The notes under the pieces were generated by a model. It was not told where the DNA came from and made no database searches. It worked only from the letters and a program-made list of their open reading frames with translations. The translations under genes and the position numbers were made by a program. A stretch of DNA of 64,000 nucleotides from Loxodes magnus. Its lineage: Eukaryota > Ciliophora > Karyorelictea > Loxodida > Loxodidae. Below are positions 12,223-22,954 of this stretch, one piece after another; positions within the stretch are counted from its first letter, which is position 1, and each line of letters begins with the position of its first letter. The stretch covers positions 29,181-93,180 of the forward strand of contig CAMPDV010001966.1 of assembly GCA_946699065.1 (NCBI GenBank). The letters run 5' to 3'.

Positions 12223-14572
12223 TCAAAAGTATTGACGATTTTCCCAGTCAAAAAACTAATCTATACCTGGTCTTATTTTTTAAGAACATGCACTATTTTT
12301 TCCTATTATTTTAGGTTATTTTTCAGGTTTGATTTCTTAATCTTTATTAATCATTAAGAATTTTTATTGGAATTTTATTTCATTTAACTCTTCGAGATGA
12401 GATTAAATTCTTTTGTAATGACTTAAGATTTAACTTTATTGATTTGAATCTTTTCTTCTATAAATTTTATAAATTGGAGCTTTTTATTCTTAAAGCTTAT
12501 TTTAATAATTTTAGCTTTCCTTTTTTTATTCGAAGAATGTCTCTAAATCTTATGATATGTTGCGTTATTGTAAATTTAATTAGTCGCTTTTTATTATGTC
12601 GTATAAACAAATACACTCTTCACAGTTATTTCTTCACTTTCCAAACAAAATATCTGAGTTGCTACTTATTCAATATCCTATCATAAGCTATCCATTTTAA
12701 AATCAGCCTTCACATTTCTTTATGAAGTTTTCACTCTTATAAATTCATAGTTCTCCATACCCATTCAGCTAATTCAACCTAAAGCTTCCTATATAAATAT
12801 TTTTTTAATTATCAATCATCAACCCGTAACCTTCTATTTAGCCGAAAGCGAAATTGCCTTGATAATAATATTCTTTTGTTAGCAATTTTCCATTTCCATG
12901 AGGTAAACCACTATCTAAATCTACTTATCCTACATACTATTAACCTAACATAGTTTTTTAAACTTTTTATATCCAGTAGTTAGATTTTAGCTTGTTTGTA
13001 TGAATTTAAAAATGAGATATCTTCATTAAAATTTCTAAGAGTTCGTAATTTAAATCTAGATCTGGAATAACTTAATCTGTATTAAATTCTGATACTTCTT
13101 GAAGCTTAATTTTAATATAGCTATTTGGTAGTCCTTCATATTTTAAAGTGTCAAATGTTTCTTAATTAAATTATTGTTCTGCTTTTATAATTTTTTGAGA
13201 TGACAAACTTAAAGATTAAGATGAAATGAGAAATAGATTATCATTTGATTCACTTTCACTATTAACTATATTAATTTTCTCGGCTTTTATATATTCAGGA
13301 TAAATCACTAAATTCTAGAACTTTTTTCAATCTTCTACAAAAATGCTATACAACTCATCAAAATCAGGTCTATCATTTTCATTTATTTAGAGCATAAATT
13401 ATAGAACTATTCTGAAATGAACATTTTCTATATTCTAAAGTGTTTATTATAACTAAGATGCACTAAACTCATTAAGTGCTTTGATAAAATCGAAAGTAAT
13501 CATTTAGTAGAAAACTGCTCCTAAGCTTCATACATCAGATTTAAATGAATTTGTAATTAACATTTATTAATTGTTTTCAATTTTTCAATTGTAAAGAACT
13601 TAAGGAGACATAAACATAGGAGTTCCACAGTATTATCCTTTCATTTCCTCTTAGAAAATAATTGAGATATCGAAATCTATTATCTTCAGGTTGTTATTTT
13701 CATCTAAAACTATATTATCAGTTTTAATATCTTGATTTGCAATTCCATGCATTTAAAGTTATTTATAACCTTCTATAAGGTTTAAGAAATGGTTCTCAAG
13801 TTCTTCATCGGTATAAGGCTATTAGGATTTCTATCTTTTTTCTAACTCCTACTTTAATGATCCTTAATCGTAAAATTTCTATAAAATATCTATTTAATAA
13901 AGAGATTTTTATTTATCTTCAAAATTAGGAATTAACAGCTTTATTACGTCTAAAATTTCTGCTACTTGCTCTATTTTCAATACCTTTAATTTAGGTAATA
14001 AGAAAGCTTCAGCACTTTTTAGATACCTTTCATCATTTGTTTGTAATTATTTGATAAGAATCTTTTTATCAAATTTGATATCTCTAGCTATATAAATAGT
14101 ATCTTTCAAAAAGAATTATTTCTAATCAATAGTTTCTCTGTATTTCTATTTTTTAAGCGTTTTCTCAATGTAATACTTATTCCAAAATTACTTTTTATAC
14201 TATTATATGCTTTTTAAGTATCACTTAGGGAATCTAGTTTCTCTAATCTTGGTATCCTTAGATCAGTGTTGGAATTAACTTTTTTTAATCCTTTTTTAAT
14301 TAATCTTATAAAACCCATCCCTATCCCTATCCCCATCCCCATCCCTATCCCCATCCCCATCCCCGTCCTTTTACAAATTTGGCTAATTGTTTTTTAATCA
14401 TACTATACATTTATGAATCATCAACACTAAGTTCTTAAATATTTTCCAACTGATAAAAATCTTGATCTTAATCACTACTTTGCTATTAAAAAAATTCTAT
14501 TTTAGAGTTATTAATATTTTCTATTAAGGTTTTACTTTAAAATAATAATTAGAATTTCCCAGCTTCTATCAT
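12223..14572 (-). CDS. protein kinase with C-terminal MORN repeats
   Basis: Minus-strand gene. The start ATG (first base 14572) opens MIEAGKFQLLFQSKTLIENI. The kinase domain shows YIARDIKFDKKILIKQL (ATP-Lys region), HGIANQDIKTDNIVL (catalytic loop, ANQD for HRD), IIDFD (DFG equivalent), GTPMFMSPQVL (activation segment) and SDVWSLGAVFYQM, where W is TGA at 13528-13530. After a Ser-rich linker come MORN-type repeats (GLPHGNGKLL, YYYQGNFAFGQIEGYGL, YIGSFRLNQLNGYGEL), which usually bind lipid or fold as scaffolds. It ends with a Q/K-rich tail and TGA at 12223-12225. The N-terminal frame and the kinase frame differ by one base; a 70-nt GT...AG segment spanning the hexamer repeat at 14313-14366 would join them exactly. 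The changed HRD makes activity uncertain. Confidence 0.8.
14313..14366. repeat. CCCYAT hexamer array (GGGRAT on the gene strand)
   Basis: About nine hexamers alternating CCCTAT and CCCCAT. On the kinase coding strand this is a run of GGGGAT and GGGATA units, able to form a G-quadruplex. It lies where the kinase reading frame changes, either inside a short intron or as Gly-Asp or Gly-Trp coding repeats. Confidence 0.9.
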
Positions 14573-14952
14573 TTGCAGACATTAAGGACATTAGATAGCA
14601 TTTTTATTTTATAAATTTCCTTTTAATTATTTTATGATTATTTTGATTTAGCAATTTATGCATATAATGCAATTACAAAAAACAAACTTTAGATTCATTA
14701 TTTATGCTTATACACATATCAAGCATCTTTAGTTGAAATTTATCTATAGAGCCACATATAGGATTAGATATACAATTTAACCGAGACTACTAATAATTTC
14801 ACATTAAGCATACTGTCTAGTTCACAAAAATTTAGAATAAATTGAATATCTCGAACTATAAGTCACACTATAACTAAATATTTAATTGAAATTTTATTTA
14901 ATTGCTTCCTGGTACTTCACTTATTTAGTAATAAGCTAATTCTTGTATTTAT
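14573..14952. other. no gene recognised
   Basis: Upstream region of the minus-strand kinase gene; probable promoter. No ORF or motif supported. Confidence 0.35.
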
Positions 14953-15011
14953 TATAATTTAGAAATTTAAGTTATAGATATTTATTCTTTTAATAATATA
15001 TAAAAGAATAA

Positions 15012-15822
15012 ATGGAATTTCATATCGGGCAACATCTTAGTAAAGGCGAGAAAAAGAAGGCTAAAAAAAGCTCTTCTTATTTAAAATTAAAAACAGCAGG
15101 CCACTGAGAACTCAAGCTCCTCATCTCCTTATTAAGGTAAGCGCATGGTTGGTCCTGAAACTTATGGAATTGACGCAGAACAAATAGGGTAACTTAAATC
15201 AGTTATCAAGAAACAAGAGGAAACTATTTATAACCTTTCGATTTAACTTAGAGAAATTTTAACCAACTATGATCAACTAAACAATGAAATAGATTAACTC
15301 AAGACTATATTGGTAAATAACAAGTAAATTACTAGATAATAAATTTGATCTTAATCTTAATAACCTCCATCATCAAGTGTAGCAATGCAGGTCGAAGTTG
15401 TATAAGAAAACTAAATAATCTCTCAATCTGCAGTACAACAAGTTGAAGAAGGAAATAGAATTGAAACAATTTAAATGAAAACAAGAATTGATTAAATTGA
15501 AAGATTTTTGAATTTAAAAACTTAAACGAAAACCTAAAGAAAAAAATGCTTATTTTGTTAATCTCAAAATCACTTATTAAGAAAATGTTGAAACTTTTAA
15601 ATGCTCAAAAGAAATAATGAATAAAAAACATGAAAAGAGATCACAAGACTATTTATAACTAAAAATGGAGTTTATAAAAGAAAATTGTTCCAGTCAAAAG
15701 ATTCTGTGCATGAACTTTTAGGTTAAGCTTCCAACACAAAAAGCTTGTGGAATCCAACCACATAAAAAAATAGTGGTCATCGAAAGCAGGTTGCAAATCC
15801 TGTCAAAGATAAACACTTTTGA
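15012..15822 (+). CDS. retroelement ORF1, CCHC zinc knuckle (copy 1)
   Basis: Frame opens MEFHIGQHLSKGEKKKAKK at 15012; a one-base shift in the A7 run at 15065-15071 is needed to enter ALLIQNQKQQATENSSSSSP, after which a single frame holds a coiled coil (EQIGQLKSVIKKQEETIYNL), a Q/S linker with TGA as Trp, and RKKCLFCQSQNHLLRKCWNF, an intact C-x2-C-x4-H-x4-C knuckle, ending at TGA 15820-15822. This is the organisation of gag-like ORF1 proteins that coat LINE RNA. Copy 2 at 31730 has the same shift, so the break is older than the duplication, or the shift is programmed. Confidence 0.65.
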
Positions 15823-16375
15823 ACTTTAAGTATATTATATTATTATATTAATAATATATAAAATTAAAGAAATATAAAATTAAATTAAACTTTTATTTTA
15901 GTAAAACAATAAAATAATTTATTTATAATCTTAAAATTTTATTTACATTTTTAACTTTTAAAATTTATATTAAATGGAATAGCTTTAGTGCTACAAGTGT
16001 AAGCAACTTTATGGCTTTTTAAATTACTCTCCTAAAACTCTAACGTACTCATGTTATTTGCCTTTATTGCTGCATTTAATCATAAATTTATATCAATCTT
16101 TTCATGTGTCCTTTAGATTTCCACATGTTTGAAGCATAGATTTTTAAAATAAAACCTGATGTGAATATTTTATAATTACTAACTATTAAATCCCAGAAAA
16201 CAGAATAATAAAATTAACTCTAAGATTAGTTTGCTAGAATCCAAAACTTAGTAATGGACAATAAAAATAATTTATAGAGATATTGTAAGAGTTAAGTGAT
16301 ATAAACTATAATAGTAAATATAAAAGAATAAATAACTTAAAAGTTTAATTACTCTAAATAAATTAAATAGATTAA

Positions 16376-16717
16376 ATATTAGGCAGGCTATTAATTAATT
16401 TTAAACTTAAAGAGTTTTGGACTGCAACTTCTTGCAGTTTAACGACCCCAACACTCCCTTCATGGGATAACGGGGATATCCTGTTGCTTTCGAAAAGCAA
16501 CTGCCAGGGAGCTCCATCGCTATGGGCAGCCAGGCTTCAAGCCCCTACCAGGAGTGGATAATCAAAAGGAAGGCGTTCCATTGCAAAGGTTGATTTTGAC
16601 CAGGGACTTTATCAGCGACAGGAAAGGAACTTGTTCCTAGCCATAAAGCCAGAAAGTATGATTCAGAAGGTCAATCTCAGCTCCCACCATCTTTTTAATT
16701 ATATTAGGCAGGCTATT
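16376..16717. repeat. 17-bp target-site duplications flanking SINE C
   Basis: ATATTAGGCAGGCTATT occurs at 16376-16392 and again at 16701-16717. The paralogous gene has a single copy of it (reverse complement at 23999-24015), i.e. an empty site. Confidence 0.9.
16393..16700 (+). mobile_element. SINE C, structured RNA retroposon (copy 1)
   Basis: A 308-bp G+C-rich insert, unlike its surroundings. It has no protein reading but several perfect hairpins: ACTGCAA/TTGCAGT near 16430, TTGCTTT/AAAGCAA near 16485, AGGAAC/GTTCCT near 16630. It ends CCACCATCTTTTT, a Pol III type terminator. A B-box-like GGCTTCAAGCCC lies near 16535. With 17-bp target duplications and an empty paralogous site it is a retroposed small RNA. 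The parent RNA is not identified. Confidence 0.75.
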
Positions 16718-17747
16718 TAATCTATAAAATAGAATAAACAATTGTATGGAAATAAAATAATAGAGGGATATGTAAATAGTCAATTATTAGAATAAAATAA
16801 CAAATAGATTCAAAGAAATAAGTTTACATAATCTGTTTTAACTTTGCAAAGAAATAATTCGCTTTATAAATCAGAAAGATAATGATCACTCTGGACAAAA
16901 AATTAAAATATAGAGTCAATCAAGTAGAATCATCAAAACATATCCAAGTTAATAGAAATCAGATTAAAATTTACTGAAACTATCAAAACAATAAAATATA
17001 TTGATTAAAAACCCTAAAAATAATATAAAACAGATGGAGAACATATAACTGAATAATCCTAATAAAATAATGAAGAAGCAACTTGAATACTAGAGTTTAA
17101 TGAAAAGTTATTAAGAGAATAAGACTATTTTGAAATACGCGAATAAATAGAAATTTAGTTTTAGTAATATTTTTCAAGTATAGTAGATTCAAGAGAGGCT
17201 GCTTAAAATAGATAACTTCTTGATATCTTGCTACTAGAAATTGACTAAAAACTAAAAACGTTTATTTTTCACTAAATATAGTATCTATAATGAATGAAAG
17301 ATTACAGGGCAGAGAAATTTTCTGACTTTTAAAGTGAATGAAGATTGCTATATTTATAAAATAGCTGTTTTGGCTAGACATTAAATTTCTTAAACTATTT
17401 ATATTAGAAAACTTTATATTCATAAAGGTAACAAAGCTCATCCAGATTTTTAAAGCGAAATTATTCATTCCTTTGAAGAATCTTTAGAACTTGATTCTAA
17501 AGATACTAAAGCAGTCGAGCTAATTAGAACATAAAATTAATTTATAAATATATCGGCAACTAAATTTGCACTTTTGATTGTGTTTGAAGGTGGAAATTTT
17601 TATACTGGAAGCTTAGAAGATTTCAAAACTTTTATAAAAGTAAAATAATAGACTCTACAACTTTATGAAACTTAAGACATTCCAAAAGGTGATTCTTCTC
17701 TGTAAAAATGAGGACCATTAGTAGACTTCTTTATATTTTTTGATTGA

Positions 17748-18009
17748 AAAACTCGCTAAGATTAAAAAAAATTAAAAATAATTAAATTTTAAAATTAAAA
17801 TTAATTAAAGCACTAGGTTAGTAATAAGGTTGATTATAAAATATTAATTTATTATTTGCTTTATTTAATAACCATTTAGATTTAATAACTATTTATACTT
17901 TTTATTTTTAAGATATTTTAATAATGTTTCTTTATTTAAAACTTTAGAAAAATCTTATAATTTTAATTTATAACTTTAAAGAAATATAGTTTAAATTATA
18001 TAATCTCAT
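17748..18009. other. no gene recognised
   Basis: A+T-rich spacer downstream of the RING pseudogene. Confidence 0.35.
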
Positions 18010-18537
18010 TTTTATAGAACCAAATGGATTATTTTATTTGTCAGCTTCTTATAAAATCTTGAAGAAATGAAGGCTTTCATTTGTCTAATTTTATTTTTTG
18101 TTTATTTTAATAAATCTTCATCTGCAATGCATTTCAGCACTATTTTAAAGAGCTTTTTCAATTTAATCTTTATCACTTTTTACTCCACTCTATTTTATTT
18201 TCTAATTCTTTATTTTTGTTTTATTAAAATTGTTCTTTAATTTCTCTATCTTCAAAATATTTAGTCTCTAATTATTTATCCTAAAATATATTTCTTTATA
18301 ATTATTTTTAATTTCTGGTAATTTTTATATTTTCAAATTACTAAATTTTTTTCCTAAAGTTCAGTTTAAGTTTAATCTATAGCAAGGCTATAATTCCAAC
18401 TAGTTAATTTCATTTAACTAAGATTTATAAAATTCCAAGAATCATTTTAGAATTTCATTTTTTTCATTCTATTAAAGCTTCAAATAAAGCTGCAATAGAA
18501 ACTTTTTTTGTCTAAATTTAAAGAAAAAAAGAAGCAT
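18010..18537 (-). CDS. hypothetical coiled-coil protein
   Basis: From ATG (first base 18537) the frame reads MLLFFFKFRQKKFLLQLYLK and continues without a break through LQQNEKNEILKWFLEFYKSQ, EIKNNYKEIYFRINNQRL and SDKDQIEKALQNSAEMHCRW to about 18020. Three TGA codons fall at plausible Trp positions. The exact stop was not identified. No family is recognised; the middle third is strongly coiled-coil-like. Confidence 0.4.
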
Positions 18538-18683
18538 TAAGAGAAAGAAAAAGCTTAAAATATATAATTAAATTTGCTTATAATATAAAGCTTAAAAGTT
18601 AAAATGAGGGATTCAAATACTTGTTTAAAACTAAGATAGAGTGGTGATTTATATGTAACTTAAGCTATTAAATCAATCAAAAA

Positions 18684-19571
18684 ATGAAAAGGAAAATTTA
18701 TTATAAAAATTTAGGTGCAAAGTTAGATAATACCAAGTGGATTTAAACTAAATCTGAAATTTCTGATATTAATAAAAAATATAAGAACCATTTTATAAGC
18801 GATGTAAAGACTTGTAAAGAATTAAGAAATTTAAATAAGTTAAATTTAAAATTAATAGCTAACTTAATAAGCATAATACTGAGAATTTAATCTAAAAATA
18901 TTTATAGAGAGTAAAGCAACCAAAAAAATCTATTAATTGGACATTCTAATACATAATAATTAAGCATTTAAGATTTATAAATTAAAGACTTAAAATAGGA
19001 AATATAACAAAGATAAAATATTAGAAAATATTTAAATTTAAGAAATTATATATGATGGATTTTTAATTGAAATATATCTTATAATTTTGTAAAGGACCAA
19101 ACAATTAAAAAAATTTTATAGAAAGATAAAATTTTTATAAAAAGGAATATCATAAATAAATAAAATTCTGAGAAATATTAATTATAAATAAATTTAATAA
19201 CTAAATATTAAAGTCTTATGCAATAAAACTAAATAATAACTAAATTTTGTGTTTATCTTTAATTTAGTAAATTTATTTATATTAAATAGTCATAAGTTTT
19301 AAATTGAAAGAATATTTATTAGTAAGAAGTCTAAGTATAGAAAAACCATATTATAATTTTTATTAAGTTTGAAAATATTCATGCTTTTTAATTTAAATCT
19401 AAGCAAACTTTGGCTATTATTATTTGTGAAAATAAAGTTAATTTTAGCTTCTATAATTTTATTTTAATAATCCTTAGAAGTATCTCATGTTACTTAATAT
19501 AATTAAAAGGCTAAAAAATAAAAATTTATTTAATTTATTTTAAAAATATTGCTATAATGAAATAGCATTGA
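18684..19571 (+). CDS. hypothetical protein, 295 aa
   Basis: ATG 18684 opens MKRKIYYKNLGAKLDNTKWI and the frame stays protein-like to TGA 19569-19571, passing HSNTQQLSIQDLQIKDLKQE, NYIWWIFNWNISYNFV (three TGA codons read as Trp) and FENIHAFQFKSKQTLAIIIC. The second half has hydrophobic beta-like segments. No family recognised. Followed 47 bp later by another plus-strand ORF. Confidence 0.45.
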
Positions 19572-19618
19572 TAGACTTTTTAATTAATTCATAAAACTTA
19601 ATTATTACTCGAGTGTAA

Positions 19619-20161
19619 ATGGATTTTTTCCTTCCAATTCATAAGATCCAAAATAATAATCATTTTAAATTATTGCAAAACACATTTTTTAGTTTGATAG
19701 CAAATCTAACTGCAACTATTACTATAGAATTTTAAAAATTATCTTTTAAACCTTTAAATTATCAAATTTATTAAGAACAAAAAGCTTATAAATGTTTTTC
19801 TGAATCCCTGGATCATATTTTAAAATTTTTAACTCTAGCAGTTATATTAAAGATCTTAGGTGTTAATAAAAGTCTATAATGCTAATAGTAAGCTGATTAC
19901 ACTACTTAAAATTTGTAAACGCCTAAAAGGAAGCAATTTAATTAAGAAAGAAAAATATTTTATTTTTTCTTTAATAGAAATTTGTAAATTTCGTTAGACA
20001 AATTTGATTAGGCAAATATCTATATATCCTTTATTTTATTTCTCTTCTAAAGCTCTCTTTAACTCCACTTTATTAGATTACTAAATAATCCATTCCTAGT
20101 AAGAAATTTATTAATTTTCCGCTTTTTACATAGTTAAGATTTATTAATCAAGATTCCTTGA
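19619..20161 (+). CDS. hypothetical protein
   Basis: ATG 19619 opens MDFFLPIHKIQNNNHFKLLQ; the frame gives NLTATITIEFQKLSFKPL and YKCFSESLDHILKFLTLAVI and runs to TGA 20159-20161. The last 60 codons overlap the opposite-strand gene and look less protein-like, so the true end may be nearer 19960. Family unknown. Confidence 0.4.
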
Positions 20162-20591
20162 ATAATTAGCTTAATCTTTAGGACATTAATTCTTATATCT
20201 ATCTAAGAGAGCTTTCAAAATTTTAAATTCTCTAAGTTACATTAATGCTTGAATAATTATTGCATGAATAACATTTTTCTTTTATAAGAAATATTCTTCT
20301 GATCCTAATTCTTATAGTTGGCTAATAATCTTATTTCTATAATTATTCCAACATAACCATTTAATTCTAAATTAATTATTTTCTCGATAATTTTTGTTAG
20401 AGAAATTTGCTTCTTTGTTCTATGATGGTAAAAAATTAATCTCATTTTGATCTAAATGAACTCTTTTATTTTTCCTCTAAATAAAATAAATAAATAAATA
20501 ACGCTTAAATTACTTATACGCTTTCTCAGTTGTTTCTATTTAATTTCTTTGAAATGTTTGTGTCTTGAAATAATTTTTAATTTATTTCCAT
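19980..20591 (-). CDS. hypothetical protein with a 43-nt intron
   Basis: ATG (first base 20591) opens MEINQKLFQDTNISKKLNRN. The frame NNWES is joined to RKNKRVHLDQNEINFLPSQN by removing 20477-20519, a 43-nt segment beginning GTATAAGT and ending TTTATTTAG on the coding strand. Downstream the frame reads IKWLCWNNYRNKIISQLQEL, HAIIIQALMQLREFKILKAL and NKVELKRALEEKQ. It is helical and soluble; I do not recognise the family. The 3-prime end was not fixed. Confidence 0.5.
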
Positions 20592-21298
20592 TATTTTTTC
20601 TATTTTAAGATGATATTTGGAGCTTATTTACTTTATTTAAGTTATGCTTTTTAGTGTAATTTATAGAAAATTTCCAGATTATTAATTTTTATTCTCTTCA
20701 AAAATAAATTGAATAAAGTTACTTAAAATTTATTTTTTAAATTAAAGTTTTGAAAAATCGTATAGCAGCAAAAGGAAAGGAAAAAAGCAAAAATAAAAAG
20801 TTTACTAGTCTTTTTAAATTAGTCTAAGTTATCTATGAAAGTAGCTTTATTTTTTAATTATCTAAGTAAATAATTACTATAAATCAATGGTTATTAAGCT
20901 ATTTATCATTAAATATAGTTGCTCACACTCCTAGTTATTTTATATTTTCTTTATTAAACATACTAAAACTTATTATTATGTTTTATCTCTTAAAATTGTT
21001 TAAATAATCATTAATAATAGCTATCGAAATAATTTCCTTTTATAGAATTAAGCAAATGGAGTATGGAAGGTTTAGATAGCTAGAATAATTATAGAAGTAG
21101 CTTATCGTTTTGGTTTAAAGCTTCTATTTAAGTAACTATATCTATTACTTTTAAGAACCTTTTTTTTATTTTTTTATTTATGTTCCTTGCTTTATAATGA
21201 ATAGCTATTTTGAAACATCCTACGATGAATTTTGTAATTTATTAATTAGGAAGAAATTATAAAGAGGAAATCATTATAAAATTAAGTTAAAAAGAACA
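20592..21298. other. intergenic, no gene recognised
   Basis: Lies between divergent starts at 20591 (minus) and 21299 (plus), so it probably contains both promoters. No motif assigned. Confidence 0.4.
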
Positions 21299-22855
21299 AT
21301 GAAAGAATAAGCTTTCAATATAGATAGTAAGTTAGTGAAATAAGGAAAGAAGCGCTTTAAAATAAATAAATCTTCTTATTTTCAGACAGCTGAATGATTT
21401 AAGGCTATGATATATGAAATTATACAAAGGAAGAATATAAATAAAAAAAGGAAATATAATTAATTAATAGTCAAATAAATATTTAAATGAAGCAACTTTT
21501 ATAAAGCTAATTATTTCTATATCAGATAGAAATAAAGAAGATAAAATTTTAAATTAAATAAGTATCATCACAATTATATTTTATAACTAGATAATTCTTC
21601 TAGTTTAACTATTTCACTAAAGAATTATTTAAAAAAAGTTCTTAGTATAAATCTTAAAATGGATAATATTAGCATTCATCCATAAATACACAATTTTTAT
21701 AAATTTAAAAAGTATTTAGTATCTTAAAAAAATCTAGCATTATAGACCAAGAATAAGCATTCATATATCATAATTTTTGGAAATTATTCCTTAATCAAAA
21801 AATATAAGCCTTTTAGTAAGTTTCTGTTAGAATTGTGGAAATTGATTTAAACTAATTAAAATTAAGTTTTTACCTAATGAAATCAAATTTTCAGCTTTTA
21901 TGAATGTTTAGATAATTAAAAAGGAGTTTATAGCTTACCTTTATTGTTTTTTTTCGTTATCTTTCCCTATAGATTTGTTAAAGATTTGAATGCTCTCAAT
22001 TAATTAATTTACCTTAGAAAACAAAAGAAGGAATATTTTAAAATTTAAAATTAGATAAAAATCTACAGTGAAGCAATTTAAAGTTTGAGAAGTATTTAAG
22101 TACTTTTAAATTAATAAAATACTTAAAGATTAAAGAAATAGCTGAAAGAATTCTAACACAGAAATAACTTAAGAGAGAAATTAACGAAAGAGTAGATAAA
22201 TATTTGATTTAGTATTAATTTAATTAAAGGATATAAAGCTAGATTTAATGATTAGGGTGAATAATAGTGACTAAGCTAAGCTTTATATATTTATCTTGTA
22301 ATAGATATATTTTGTAGATATATCATATAGACATTTCTTATATCTTATTAAGTTTTACCTTGCTGTAAAATGAAATGATTCATTTGAATGCCTTTTGATG
22401 GAAGACATAAATATAACTTAATACATATTATACTCTATTAAAATCAGCAAACTTCTCTTTTTAATTTGGCTCTTGATTGCTAATTATATAGAGATTAATT
22501 AGAGACTTACTATAAAATATTTAGTAAACATGCTAAATACACCATCTGCTATTTTTTATTCTACTTACTAAATAAATGAATGCAATAAATCATTATTAGT
22601 TTACTTTTAAACTCATTAAATAGAGAATTTAGAAATAAAAAAGAAAAATCAGCTTTATTAAGCATTTAAGGCTTGTATTAATTAAAAAAGATCTACAAGG
22701 ATACATTTAGATTCTAGATAGCATGTGACTAGGATTTCAAGTAAAATACATTTCATTAATTTAAATATAAAGCAATATATATTCAAAGTGATAATTGTAT
22801 TCTTAAATCTATTAATGTTCAAGAAATATAAGTTTATTTGTCTAACCTTAGGTGA
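21299..22855 (+). CDS. hypothetical protein, 518 aa
   Basis: ATG 21299 opens MKEQAFNIDSKLVKQGKKRF and one uninterrupted frame runs to TGA 22853-22855. TGA codons read as Trp occur in AEWFKAM, IFKWSNF, INIWFSI, QQWLSQA, MKWFIWMPFDGRH and NKWMQQ. In the inverted paralogue at 57235 the first of these is TGG (VEWFKSM), direct evidence for TGA = Trp. The C-terminal half (YIYLVIDIFCRYIIQTFLIS ... LLNSLNREFRNKKEKSALLS) looks like a folded helical domain; family not recognised. It is convergent with the RING gene 100 bp downstream. Confidence 0.65.
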
Positions 22856-22954
22856 TTTATTTAATTTAAGTTGAAAAATAAAGATAAGTTTGTTGCTTAT
22901 TCCATAGTATAAATTAAATAATGTAAAAGTTTATAAAATAAGTTTTGTATATCA

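Larger units (their letters stand above)
14953..16700 (+). mobile_element. composite segment ORF1 + RING fragment + SINE, copy 1
   Basis: This 1.75-kb segment recurs almost base for base at 31671-33940 (there enlarged by a nested element). It holds an ORF1 gene (15012-15822), the 5-prime part of a RING gene (from 15974) and a structured SINE (16393-16700). In this copy the RING gene continues past the SINE to 17747; in copy 2 the similarity stops exactly at the SINE end. That makes this the likely donor and suggests a read-through transcript was copied. Confidence 0.7.
15974..17747 (+). pseudogene. RING-finger protein gene, SINE-interrupted copy
   Basis: Begins MEQLQCYKCKQLYGF like the intact paralogue at 24425-22955, but a 2-bp loss near 16035 shifts the RING out of frame and removes its third Cys; downstream THVICLYCC and FMCPLD survive in the new frame. 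The coding sequence is then interrupted by a 308-bp SINE with 17-bp target duplications (16376-16392 and 16701-16717). The C-terminal domain (IVFEGGNFYTGSLEDFKTFI ... DIPKGDSSLQKWGPL) is well conserved with the paralogues and ends DWKT after TGA read as W or stops at TGA 17745-17747. Presumably non-functional. Confidence 0.7.

Noticed and set aside
14313-14366. CCCYAT repeats as a telomere
   Set aside because: Only nine units, internal, alternating sequence, and inside a kinase gene; no chromosome end is implied.
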